Assembly: GCF_003253735.1 (NCBI RefSeq)
Contig: NZ_QKYW01000003.1
Coordinates: 434,001 to 498,000 of the forward strand
Reading direction: 5' to 3'
DNA: 64,000 bases
From: Pseudomonas sp. URMO17WK12:I2
GTDB taxonomy: Bacteria > Pseudomonadota > Gammaproteobacteria > Pseudomonadales > Pseudomonadaceae
The position numbers were made by a program, and so were the translations under genes. Under the pieces are notes generated by a model. The model was given only the letters and a program-made list of their open reading frames with translations. It was not told the DNA's origin and did no database searches. The first letter of the stretch is position 1, and each line of letters begins with the position of its first letter. Below, in pieces: positions 16,492 to 24,054 of this stretch.

Positions 16492-16932
16492 ATGATGATG
16501 TCTCTCGGCATGTTCGTGTTCAGCCTCAGCACCCTCGCCTACCAGGAGCTGCAGCGGCAAACCGACTGGCGCCACCCCACCACCAACCGCGTCGGTGCCA
16601 ACCCGGCCCGGCAGTTCGTCGGTAAGGGTGACGACACCATCACCATGCCCGGCATCCTGCTGCCCGAGCTGGCCGGCTCGGCCATGTCGCTCGACGCCCT
16701 GCGAACCATGGCCGACACCGGCAAGGCTTACCCCCTGGTGGAAGGCACCGGCCGCATCCTGGGCGTGTGGGTGATCGAGAGCATCAGCGAGACCCGCACC
16801 CTGTTCTTCCGCGACGGCGCCGCCCGCCGCATCGAGTTCAGCATCACCCTCAAGCGCATCGATGACGGCCGTGTCGACATGCTCGGCAACATCCTCTCTA
16901 CCGGGCTCAACATCCTGCGGAGGCTGTTTTGA
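16492..16932 (+). CDS. Tail protein GpU (P2 family)
   Basis: This 146-residue protein matches P2 gpU, which is needed for tail completion at the baseplate hub. It begins MMMSLGMFVFSLSTLAYQEL and has the typical RQTDWRHPTTNRVG and FVGKGDDTITMPG blocks. It starts 6 bases after gene T and its stop overlaps the TTG start of gene D. Confidence 0.95.
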   Translation: MMMSLGMFVFSLSTLAYQELQRQTDWRHPTTNRVGANPARQFVGKGDDTITMPGILLPELAGSAMSLDALRTMADTGKAYPLVEGTGRILGVWVIESISETRTLFFRDGAARRIEFSITLKRIDDGRVDMLGNILSTGLNILRRLF

Positions 16933-18191
16933 TCGAGGCAGCCATCAAGGCCGTCACCGGCTTCATCACCAGTCAGGCCGAGGGCATGGCCCGCGATGCC
17001 AGCTACCCGGTACCAGCGTTCCGCCTCACCGTGAACGGCGCCGATATCGCCAACCTCATCGCCCCGCGGCTGATCAGCCTCACCCTCACCGACAACCGCG
17101 GCATCGAGGCCGATACGCTCGACATCCAGCTCAGCGACCACGACGGTCTGCTGGCCATCCCTCCGAAGGACGCCACCGTGCGCCTGTGGCTCGGCTGGAG
17201 TGACACCGGCCTGGTCGACAAAGGCACTTACACCGTCGACGAGCTCGAGCACAGCGGCTCGCCGGACGTGCTCAACATCCGCGCCCGCAGCGCCGACCTG
17301 CGCAAGGGCTTCAAGGCCAAGCGTGAACGCAGCTGGAGCAATGCCACCCTGGGCGAAGTACTGCGCGCCATCGCCAGCGCCTACAGCCTTACCCCCGTCA
17401 TCGAGCAGGCCCTTGGCGCGCTCCGCTTGCTACAGGTCGACCAGGCCGGCGAGTCCGACGCCAACCTGCTCACCCGCCTGGGCGACGAGCACGACGCGGT
17501 GGCCACCGTCAAAGCCGGCCGGCTGCTGTTCACCCCCATGGTGGGCGGGCGCACCGCCAGCGGCCTCGCCCTGCCCCACGTCACCCTGGCCCGGGCGGAC
17601 GGCGACAGCCACCGCTACCTGCAGGCCGACCGTGACGCCTACACCGGTGCCAAGGCCTACTACTACGACGTCAACAGCGCCAAGAAGCGTGAAGCCATCG
17701 CCGGCGGCGGCGACAACATCAAAGAGCTGCGCCACACCTACGCCGACCAGCAGTCCGCCATCCGCGCCGCCCGGGCCGAGTGGCGCCGCATCCAGCGCGG
17801 TACCGCCACGCTCAGCTACACCCTGGCCAAGGCCCGCCCGGAGCTGATCCCCGAGCTGACCTATAGCCTCGAAGGCATCAAGCAGGAAATCGCCGCCACC
17901 ATCTGGCACGGCGGCAACGTGCAGCACAGCCTCACCGCAGACGGCGGCTTCACCACCGCACTGGAGCTGGAAAGTCAGCTACCGGACGAACTGATCGACG
18001 AGCTCGCCGAACGCGAAATCGGCGCCTATACCGGGGTGGTGGCCTGGTACCGCACCAAGGATGGCAAGCAGGAGAAGGTCACCGCCGGCGAGCCCAAGCG
18101 GCTACGGCGCCTGGCAAGGCTGTATGCCAGTAAGAAGAACGCGCAGAAGGCGGCGGATCGGGAGTGGACAAAACTCAACACCCAAGGGTAA
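16929..18191 (+). CDS. Tail hub protein GpD (P2 family)
   Basis: This 420-residue protein matches P2 gpD (T4 gp27-like), the trimeric hub that carries the gpV spike. Family features include PVPAFRLTVNGADIAN-like start (YPVPAFRLTVNG), LTDNRGIEADTLDIQLSDHDG and the C-terminal TKDGKQEKVTAGEPKRL. I keep the TTG start because GGAGG lies 6 bases upstream and the frame overlaps the U stop. It is the last structural gene; accessory genes follow. Confidence 0.94.
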   Translation: MIEAAIKAVTGFITSQAEGMARDASYPVPAFRLTVNGADIANLIAPRLISLTLTDNRGIEADTLDIQLSDHDGLLAIPPKDATVRLWLGWSDTGLVDKGTYTVDELEHSGSPDVLNIRARSADLRKGFKAKRERSWSNATLGEVLRAIASAYSLTPVIEQALGALRLLQVDQAGESDANLLTRLGDEHDAVATVKAGRLLFTPMVGGRTASGLALPHVTLARADGDSHRYLQADRDAYTGAKAYYYDVNSAKKREAIAGGGDNIKELRHTYADQQSAIRAARAEWRRIQRGTATLSYTLAKARPELIPELTYSLEGIKQEIAATIWHGGNVQHSLTADGGFTTALELESQLPDELIDELAEREIGAYTGVVAWYRTKDGKQEKVTAGEPKRLRRLARLYASKKNAQKAADREWTKLNTQG

Positions 18192-18228
18192 AAGGAGCGG
18201 CAAAAAGCCACTAAACTAAGGATTAACC

Positions 18229-19038
18229 ATGTCAGAGCCAGCCGAGAAAAAGGGATTTTTGAATCTGGTCTGGGTGCGTGATGCGTTGATTGTTTTGATA
18301 CTTTTAACCATTGCATTGAAAACAGCATTAACAGACTTCAAAGTTGACCTAACCGGATTTTCGTTCACTGATCTGCTTGCGCTTCTTATGGCGCTTTTCT
18401 CTATATTGCTTTCGGCACTTTTCTATTTTAAGTCTAGTGACGACAGCACCAAATTTCACAACAACACATACATATTCACTAAAGAGATATCGGAACTGCT
18501 CGGCCGTATCGAAGCCGGCTTCGGTGAGAAACTAAGTAATCTGCAAGAGAACTATGCAGGACTTTCAGGAAGATTTGATCGACTACCGTTGAATCCGGCT
18601 GAACTTCGTATAGTTAACGATCAGCAGGACGTGGTTACTAAAATCGAAGAAGAAAAGAAAAAGCTGCTAGAAGACTTTGCAAACAAGTTCCAAATTGCCG
18701 AGGATGAAAAAAACGAATTTCTTGCAAAGCTTGAGCAAACCACCTCAGAGCTAGAGAATGCAAAAAATCAACTTGCAAATTTACAGGCGCCGCTTAACGA
18801 CCTAAATAATTTAGATCCAGCTAGAGGCATAGCAAGATTGATAAACATGCACGCCGGCAAGGTGCCATTGAAGGAATTAAGCTTTCCAGGCATCCAAAGG
18901 TATTTCAATGGCATTTATCCGCTTATGAAAGATAGCGTAGTCAAAGAGTTGAAGAGCTCAGGACACCTGAATAACGACGGAGAGCTAAGTTCCACGATGC
19001 TGATGAGAATTGCCTCTCATCTTAAGAAAGAATTTTAA
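18229..19038 (+). CDS. Two-helix membrane protein with coiled coil, accessory gene
   Basis: I do not recognise this 269-residue protein. It has two hydrophobic segments at about residues 19-35 (ALIVLILLTIALKTAL) and 45-66 (DLLALLMALFSILLSALF), then a long charged coiled coil (about 120-190) and a compact C-terminal domain with MHAGKVPLKELSFPGIQRYF. Both halves probably face the cytoplasm. It is AT-rich compared with gene D just upstream, which suggests recent gain. It starts at an ATG about 40 bases after D and ends by a 4-base convergent overlap with umuC. A role in exclusion of other phages is possible but unproven. Confidence 0.7.
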   Translation: MSEPAEKKGFLNLVWVRDALIVLILLTIALKTALTDFKVDLTGFSFTDLLALLMALFSILLSALFYFKSSDDSTKFHNNTYIFTKEISELLGRIEAGFGEKLSNLQENYAGLSGRFDRLPLNPAELRIVNDQQDVVTKIEEEKKKLLEDFANKFQIAEDEKNEFLAKLEQTTSELENAKNQLANLQAPLNDLNNLDPARGIARLINMHAGKVPLKELSFPGIQRYFNGIYPLMKDSVVKELKSSGHLNNDGELSSTMLMRIASHLKKEF

Positions 19039-20300
19039 CCTCGCACCCCAATCACCTCATCCCACCGGGTGGTGTAACACCGGCTTTTCATTTCCCGCTT
19101 CATGCCCCACCAGGGGTCGACCGGCACCCGGCCCAGCCGCAGGGTGCCGGCGCCCTCCCGCTTGTTGACCGCATCCAGCGCCGCCATCACCCGGTCACTG
19201 CCAGCCCGTGCGGCCGGCGCGAACAGGTCGCTGGTCACCTCGCCGCGCTGGCTCAGGTCCATCAGCAGAATCGAGCACTTCGAGTACGCGAAGCCCTGCC
19301 GGTAGATCGCATCAAGGGCGCGTAGCGCCGGCGCCAGAATGTCCCTTGTGTCGTCAGTAGGTACCGGCAGCGCCACGGTTTGCGCGTTCGCGTAGCGTGG
19401 CAAGTCGGGGTTGTGAATCTGCGTCTTGATGCTCACCTGGATGGCGCCACACAGCGAGCCCTGGCTGCGCAGCTTCTCGCAGGCGCGCGTCACATAGGTG
19501 GCCAGGGCCTCGCGTATCGGCGCCAGGTCTTCGAGCTTCTCGCCGAACATTTTGCTCGAGCAGATCGCCTGTTTCGGCGGCGGGCCGTCGTTGAAGTCCA
19601 GGCAACTCACGCCGCGCAGCTCGCGCGCGGTGCGCTCCAGGGTCACGCCGAACTGTTTGCGCAGCGTGGCCACGTCGAAATGCGACAGATCCCAGGCGGT
19701 TTCGATGCCTAGGGCCTGCAGCTGCGGCGCCAGGCGCCGGCCAATGCCCCACACTTCGTCCACCGGCGCAATGCGCAGCAGTTTGGCCTGCCGGGCCGGG
19801 TCGGTCAGGTCGACCACGCCACCGGTGGCCGGCCACTTCTTTGAGGCCCAGTTGGCCAATTTCGCGAGGGTCTTGGTGGTGCTGATGCCCACGCCAACAG
19901 GCATGCCGATATCGCGCAGCAGGCGCGCCCGCACTTGCCGGCCGAGGCCGTCCCGGTCGGCGATGCCGGTGAGGTCAGCCCAGCATTCGTCCACGCTGTA
20001 CACCTCAATGCCCGGCACCATGTCGCGTATCGTCCGCATCACGCGGTTGCTGATGTCCGCGTACAGCGTGTAGTTGCTGGAGCGCACCACCACGCCGCCG
20101 GCGCGCAACTGGTCCCGTACCTTGAAGTACGGCGCCCCCATGGGAATGCCCAGGGCTTTCACTTCGGCAGTGCGGGCGATCACGCAACCGTCGTTATTCG
20201 ACAGCACCACTACTGGCTTGCGCTTCAGGGCGGGCTGGCAGATGCGCTCGCAGCTGCAGTAGAAGCTGTTGCAGTCGATCAAGGCGAATACCTGGTTCAT
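19035..20300 (-). CDS. umuC: Error-prone DNA polymerase V catalytic subunit UmuC-like
   Basis: This 421-residue Y-family polymerase copies damaged DNA. The palm motifs are intact: FALIDCNSFYCSCER at the N terminus with the first aspartate, and VYSVDECWADLTG with the catalytic Asp-Glu pair. Little-finger and C-terminal UmuC-type regions follow (DLSHFDVATLRKQFGVTLERT). Length fits UmuC. I start it at MNQVFALID because that is the family N terminus; the start lies 3 bases after the umuD stop. It is driven from the LexA box at 20755-20780. Its partner UmuD has an altered active site. Confidence 0.94.
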   Translation of the reverse strand: MNQVFALIDCNSFYCSCERICQPALKRKPVVVLSNNDGCVIARTAEVKALGIPMGAPYFKVRDQLRAGGVVVRSSNYTLYADISNRVMRTIRDMVPGIEVYSVDECWADLTGIADRDGLGRQVRARLLRDIGMPVGVGISTTKTLAKLANWASKKWPATGGVVDLTDPARQAKLLRIAPVDEVWGIGRRLAPQLQALGIETAWDLSHFDVATLRKQFGVTLERTARELRGVSCLDFNDGPPPKQAICSSKMFGEKLEDLAPIREALATYVTRACEKLRSQGSLCGAIQVSIKTQIHNPDLPRYANAQTVALPVPTDDTRDILAPALRALDAIYRQGFAYSKCSILLMDLSQRGEVTSDLFAPAARAGSDRVMAALDAVNKREGAGTLRLGRVPVDPWWGMKREMKSRCYTTRWDEVIGVRG

Positions 20301-20302
20301 GC

Positions 20303-20740
20303 TCAGCGCCCCACGTAGCTGATCACCCAGCGCACCACACCCCAGATCTGCACGCACTCTTCGTACTCGAGGTTGATGTCGGCGGTGAAACGGTTCGGGG
20401 CACGCAGCACCAGGTTCTCGTTGTCATCAACGATCATCAGGCGCACGCGGTAGCAACCATCGTCCTCGAGGTCGACCACCACGTATTGCTCGCGCTTGGT
20501 GATGGTGCCGCGGTCGACTACGAGCCGGTCGCCGGGGTACATGCCGAAGCCGATCAGGCTGTCATCCTCCACCCGGACAACCCACACATGGGGCGCCCCC
20601 AGGCTGGTCAGCGCGTCGAGTGAAAGGCCCTCTTCCTTCTCGTCCTCGGCGGGGGATTGAAAGCCCGTGATGCGCAGTTCCTTGGCTTCGGGCAACAGGT
20701 GAACGAGCCGCTGATTGCGGCCCAGTATGGTGAGTGACAT
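20303..20740 (-). CDS. umuD: UmuD-like S24 peptidase with altered catalytic dyad
   Basis: This 145-residue protein aligns along its length with E. coli UmuD: RITGFQSPAEDE to the cleavage region and EDDSLIGFGMYPGDRL to the serine motif. Ser61 matches the nucleophile Ser60. The position of the catalytic Lys97 (in DGEFTVKKL) is Arg100 here (DDGCYRVRLM), and the Cys24-Gly25 cleavage site is Thr25-Gly26. RecA-stimulated self-cleavage may therefore be weak or absent. It forms an operon with umuC downstream and has the LexA box just upstream. Confidence 0.88.
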   Translation of the reverse strand: MSLTILGRNQRLVHLLPEAKELRITGFQSPAEDEKEEGLSLDALTSLGAPHVWVVRVEDDSLIGFGMYPGDRLVVDRGTITKREQYVVVDLEDDGCYRVRLMIVDDNENLVLRAPNRFTADINLEYEECVQIWGVVRWVISYVGR

Positions 20741-20754
20741 GGGGGTAATTCTCG

Positions 20755-20780
20755 GATTACTGTATGCACATACAGTAATC
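20755..20780. promoter_or_regulatory. LexA (SOS) box between umuD and the DUF1654 gene
   Basis: The core CTGTATGCACATACAG (20760-20775) matches the CTG-N10-CAG consensus with alternating A/T. It lies inside a larger palindrome with perfect 11-base arms (GATTACTGTAT / ATACAGTAATC). It is 20 bases before the umuD start on one side and 20 bases before the DUF1654 gene on the other, so LexA should repress both divergent units. Confidence 0.92.
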
Positions 20781-20794
20781 GAGGCATCCCCATC

Positions 20795-21043
20795 ATGGCA
20801 AAAGGCAACTCCCCAACAGCAGCCGCTCCCAGCACCTACGAGCTGCTCGGAGCCCGAGTTCAGCGGGTTATCAACTCACCGGCCGCGCAAAAAACCCGAT
20901 CAGCGGTACTGCTCCGGGCCGAGGGCGACAGCCCGGACGACTGGTCGCGGATCCTCGACGAGATCAGCGAGAACGACAACGTGACCATCGCCTGGCGCGA
21001 CGATGGCGTGCAGCTGTTCTGGACGGTGCCGAAGGAGGATTGA
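20795..21043 (+). CDS. DUF1654 family protein, SOS-linked
   Basis: This 82-residue protein belongs to DUF1654, a small family typical of Pseudomonas, whose molecular role I do not know. Family features are YELLGARVQRVINSPAAQ, the ALLLRAEGDSPDDW-like block (SAVLLRAEGDSPDDW) and DNVTIAWRDDGVQLFW at the end. The promoter region is shared with umuDC through the palindromic LexA box, so it should be induced by DNA damage. Confidence 0.88.
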   Translation: MAKGNSPTAAAPSTYELLGARVQRVINSPAAQKTRSAVLLRAEGDSPDDWSRILDEISENDNVTIAWRDDGVQLFWTVPKED

Positions 21044-21078
21044 CAGCCTTGATCTGAGCATTTCACATTAGGAGGGAA

Positions 21079-22014
21079 TTGGCTCAAGCGCGTACAGGGA
21101 AAGATATGTTGGAAGGAAAAGCGTTAATTGATCTGGGCAACCTTACTGAACCAGCTACGAAATTGATCGAAAAAATATCAGATGCTGTGGGGGTTTTGTA
21201 CGAGCCAACGCGAGTTGTTAGACTCGCTCAGGCGCAAGCTCATGCTGCCTTAATTGAATTCAATAATAAAAACACCCTCACTGAACTTGAGCAAAGAGCT
21301 GTAAGCAGCGCACTTAAGAAAGAGGCTAAAAAGCAAAAAAATATTGAGAAAATCACTGCTAAAGCGATTGAGACTCTGCCATCTGCCGCCACACCTCAAG
21401 ACATAGAAGACGATTGGCTTAGCTTCTTTTTTTCGAAATGCGAAATAATATCTGACGAAGCAATGCAGCGAGTGTGGGCTGAAGTACTTGCTAGACAAGC
21501 CGTAGAGGCGAGTTCATTTAGCAGAAGAACTCTCAGCATCCTAGCCACACTTGAAAGTCATGATGCCGAAAGTTTTCTGAAGTTCTGCTCATGTGCAGTC
21601 TTATTTCAAGAAATACCCGAACTATTCATTTTTGATGTTGACGATGTTTTTTACAGAGAAAAAGATATAAACCTCGGCCGAGCTCTTGAACTCCAATCAC
21701 TAGGACTAGTCCATTACAGCAGTAGCAGCCTCTACCTTAGTAGATCAGACTGCCCTAGAATCGAAGTAGATGATGAGACATTTCATGTCGTTGAGCTCGA
21801 ATACTTTGGTAAAAAATATGAGCTACTAGTACCTGAGTACGAGAGCCCAAATATACTCGTTGACAAGCCAACCTATGAATACGGATGTGTCTCCCTCACC
21901 ATTGCAGGAGCAGAAATTTTTCAAATTTGCAATGCTCAGCCAATTGATGGCTTTATGGAGAAAGTCGGTTCGCGCCTAAAAAAGCAAGGCCACATTCTCA
22001 GGCAAGTAATATAG
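21079..22014 (+). CDS. DUF2806 domain protein, accessory gene
   Basis: This 311-residue protein matches DUF2806. The N-terminal signature LTEPATKLIEKISDAVGVLYEP is followed by a charged helical region (KKEAKKQKNIEKITAKA), then DDWLSFFFSKCEIISDEAMQ-type sequence and SFSRRTLSILATLESHDAESF. No membrane segment is evident. Two starts are possible: TTG at 21079 with GGAGGG only 2 bases away, or ATG at 21106. It is AT-rich, stands alone, and ends at a terminator. I recall related genes in prophages and genomic islands; a defence role is only a guess. Confidence 0.72.
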   Translation: MAQARTGKDMLEGKALIDLGNLTEPATKLIEKISDAVGVLYEPTRVVRLAQAQAHAALIEFNNKNTLTELEQRAVSSALKKEAKKQKNIEKITAKAIETLPSAATPQDIEDDWLSFFFSKCEIISDEAMQRVWAEVLARQAVEASSFSRRTLSILATLESHDAESFLKFCSCAVLFQEIPELFIFDVDDVFYREKDINLGRALELQSLGLVHYSSSSLYLSRSDCPRIEVDDETFHVVELEYFGKKYELLVPEYESPNILVDKPTYEYGCVSLTIAGAEIFQICNAQPIDGFMEKVGSRLKKQGHILRQVI

Positions 22015-22021
22015 AACATAA

Positions 22022-22044
22022 AAACCCGGCACTTGGCCGGGTTT
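22022..22044. terminator. Bidirectional terminator
   Basis: The 9-base stem AAACCCGGC / GCCGGGTTT closes a 5-base loop and has A- and T-tracts on its ends. It separates the DUF2806 gene from the convergent small gene at 22048-22227. Confidence 0.85.
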
Positions 22045-22047
22045 CAG

Positions 22048-22227
22048 TTATGGTCTAATGCGTAACGCCATCGCCTCTATCGCACGGCGCATAAAGGCCT
22101 GCTCGCCTTCGTCCAGTTGCCGATAGAAGCGGATCAGCATCCGCTCGGTCGGCGTCAGCGGTTCTTTATCGAGCTGGGCAACCTTGTACCCTGGTTGACG
22201 ACCCTCAGCCCCTTTCCCATCTTTCAT
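22048..22227 (-). CDS. Small protein resembling the tail of CI-like repressors
   Basis: This 59-residue protein has no HTH domain. Its second half (LTPTERMLIRFYRQLDEGEQ, then FMRRAIEAMA) lines up with the last 35 residues of the prophage repressor at 25550-25879 (ISETEADLLEHFRLLPEGEQ, then TRTMIAALAEV), keeping E, the L-x-x-x-x-R-x-L spacing, EGEQ and the closing helix. That suggests a free copy of the helical tail. I start it at ATG 22227; an upstream GTG at 22263 lacks a ribosome binding site. Function unknown. Confidence 0.6.
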   Translation of the reverse strand: MKDGKGAEGRQPGYKVAQLDKEPLTPTERMLIRFYRQLDEGEQAFMRRAIEAMALRIRP

Positions 22228-22311
22228 TGCTCTGCTTGCTCCGTGTTGTGCAGTAGAGTGCACAGAATCGGCAGAGACACAGCCCGTTTCAGCTTGAAAA
22301 AATGCGCGTGC

Positions 22312-23130
22312 TCAGTGGACTGGGTTCGTTTCGCTGATAAAACCGTTCAAAAAGTCCACGATTTTCTTGTCCCTTACCTCCCAACTCCCATCGAGGAGGT
22401 GGTCAGACCAAAAAGAATAATTCGCCTGCCCTCCCAATTTGAGCGCCGTATAAATCTGGCAAACACCCAATCCCAAGCCGCGCTCTTTCGGCCTTACAAA
22501 ACAAGACAGCAGGATTCCATCACGGTTGTGAGGCACGTAAAAATTCCACCGTAAAAGGCAACCGCTTTTGTCACCCCATGGACGATTCGCATAGACATTC
22601 TTCAAACTCTCCGCCACGTCGGAGGCAGAGCAATTTCTATCGTCGTATTTGGAAAATCCCGGCAGGTCGCTGACCACTTCGCCATAGTCATGCGGACTGT
22701 CGGGGAACCGGTTGTACCAATCTAATTTTTGGCTCAGCAAATTACCTTTCGAAACTGAAACTTTCACATTGGCAACCGGCGTGCCGATAATATAATTATT
22801 AGATTCCGTGCTTCCTTTGTCCGACATACTCGTGATCACATCACCCGACTTAGACATATGAAGCCGCATGTTAATTTGGTAGTAAAATTGCCTTTCCGGT
22901 AGCTGACCAAAATATTTGGCAGGCCCATGCATATAGAAAGCGACCTGATCAGGCACAGGCTGCTTACACTTCATCCCCCAAAACGGCCTAACGCATGGTT
23001 TTTTATCAAACTGCTCAGGCACTACAACGCCGATCGTTTTGTACTGCTCATCAAACATACCGCACCCAGACAGCAGCGCGGCACAAAAGAAGCCTTTACC
23101 TATTGCAAGCCAGCTATTCATATCAGCCAT
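22312..23130 (-). CDS. Putative outer-membrane lipoprotein, unknown function
   Basis: This 272-residue protein carries a lipoprotein signal: a hydrophobic run (AIGKGFFCAALLSGC) ending in the lipobox LLSGC. The mature part is rich in aromatic residues and has several cysteines (KKPCVRPFWGMKCKQ; DDRNCSASDVAES; KSGCLLRWNF) that could form disulfides in the periplasm. I recognise no domain. Starts at residue 1 or at Met4 are both possible; neither has a clear ribosome binding site. It is AT-richer than the structural genes and lies in the accessory block, so a lysogenic-conversion role is conceivable. Confidence 0.65.
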   Translation of the reverse strand: MADMNSWLAIGKGFFCAALLSGCGMFDEQYKTIGVVVPEQFDKKPCVRPFWGMKCKQPVPDQVAFYMHGPAKYFGQLPERQFYYQINMRLHMSKSGDVITSMSDKGSTESNNYIIGTPVANVKVSVSKGNLLSQKLDWYNRFPDSPHDYGEVVSDLPGFSKYDDRNCSASDVAESLKNVYANRPWGDKSGCLLRWNFYVPHNRDGILLSCFVRPKERGLGLGVCQIYTALKLGGQANYSFWSDHLLDGSWEVRDKKIVDFLNGFISETNPVH

Positions 23131-23281
23131 AACTGGGAATTAGCGGAAAACAAATTCTCCCTATTCATGCATATCAATTTATTGCCCAAGCTCACACTCC
23201 TTCTAAGCCGAAAATAAATCCGCTCCGCCACACCCTAGGGTCCAGTTGAGCGTGCAGCCTCGCGTTGTCGTGGAGCGGTTT

Positions 23282-23779
23282 CTACCCGAGTGGCACCTCG
23301 TCGCCAATCAGCACAGCGGCGCCGGTATCGCCCTCCTCGCAGTCTTCGGTGGGCTCCCACTCCAGCGTGCCGCCGGGCTCGTCCAGGAAGAGCTCGAGGC
23401 GGCGCTCCAGGCAGCCTTCGGCCATGCTGGCAGTGGCATGCAGGCGTTTGTCCGTCCAGTCGGTCACGGTGTAGAGGTAGGTTTCGGCTTCCACGTCGGC
23501 GCCTTCGTCGTGGTGGTGCACGTTGGCGAACGCCTCGGTGCAGAGCTCCCGGTCGCGGTAGCAACGGATCTCCACCGCGCTGCGGCCTGGCTGGCTGTAG
23601 CCGTGCGTAGTGGCCCAGCCGCCGAAGGCCACCAGTTCGGCGGCTTCCTGCCCGATCCACAGCGGCGGTACGGTGACGACGGGATGCTCGATGGAACTGG
23701 AGTTGAGAACCCAAGTGGTGGCGTAGGCCGTCACAAGCGCCGTGAACAGGCAGGGAATGATGATGTTGGTGCGCGACAT
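23282..23779 (-). CDS. Membrane-anchored or exported hypothetical protein
   Basis: This 165-residue protein begins with one hydrophobic segment (NIIIPCLFTALVTAYATTWVL, residues about 4-24), then an acidic domain with two cysteine pairs (EIRCYRDRELC; EGCLERRLE ... TEDCEEGD). I do not recognise the family. AAAGGA precedes the ATG at 23779. Codon use is GC-rich like the host, unlike the lipoprotein gene beside it. The 150 bases between them hold no gene that I can support. Confidence 0.65.
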   Translation of the reverse strand: MSRTNIIIPCLFTALVTAYATTWVLNSSSIEHPVVTVPPLWIGQEAAELVAFGGWATTHGYSQPGRSAVEIRCYRDRELCTEAFANVHHHDEGADVEAETYLYTVTDWTDKRLHATASMAEGCLERRLELFLDEPGGTLEWEPTEDCEEGDTGAAVLIGDEVPLG

Positions 23780-23925
23780 AGAGAATCCTTTCGTATGTGG
23801 TGCCGTCCTGGCAACCAAAGCCTAGTCGATTTTTAAACTGTCGCTGTAACTGGAGACCTCACCACCTCACGTAACGTTCAGCTCAGCCCTCTGGGGTCAC
23901 CAACAGAGGCCATGCTTATGCGTTT

Positions 23926-24054
23926 TTAGCAGTCTTGGGCGGCAGGCTCGATAAATAAATCCGTCCCCTTTTTTTTGATCCCTAAATGCTCTAGTACGTT
24001 CAAATCAATACTAAGAGTATACGTCCTGTCTTGCACGGTAGCTTCCTGACTCAT
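23926..24054 (-). pseudogene. Truncated N terminus of an HSP90-like ATPase gene
   Basis: The start codon overlaps the methyltransferase stop (ATGA). The first 25 residues, with RTYTLSIDLNVLEHLGI, match the N terminus of a family of HATPase (GHKL) proteins in which that block is followed by the ATP-binding N-box. Here the match stops after LGI, where the sequence runs into AAAAAAAAGGGGACGG, and the frame ends after 42 residues. The catalytic domain is therefore missing. I read this as a gene cut by insertion or deletion at the element listed at 23951-23976. The family match is from memory and short. Confidence 0.55.
23951..23976. repeat. Short REP/RAYT-associated-like sequence at the truncation point
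   Basis: The sequence ATAAATAAATCCGTCCCC followed by eight T matches a short motif that I recall as recurrent beside REP-associated (Y1, RAYT) transposase genes in proteobacteria. No transposase is present here. A partial look-alike (AAAATAAATCCGCTCC) lies in the same direction near 23211. Confidence 0.4.

Noticed and set aside
22297..22554. Plus-strand frame at the end of the lipoprotein gene
   Set aside because: It is antisense to the lipoprotein coding region and lacks a ribosome site and recognisable domain.
23207..23976. An insertion element bounded by AAAATAAATCCGCTCC and ATAAATAAATCCGTCCCC
   Set aside because: The two sequences are in the same orientation and only partly alike, and the interval contains a complete unrelated gene rather than a transposase.
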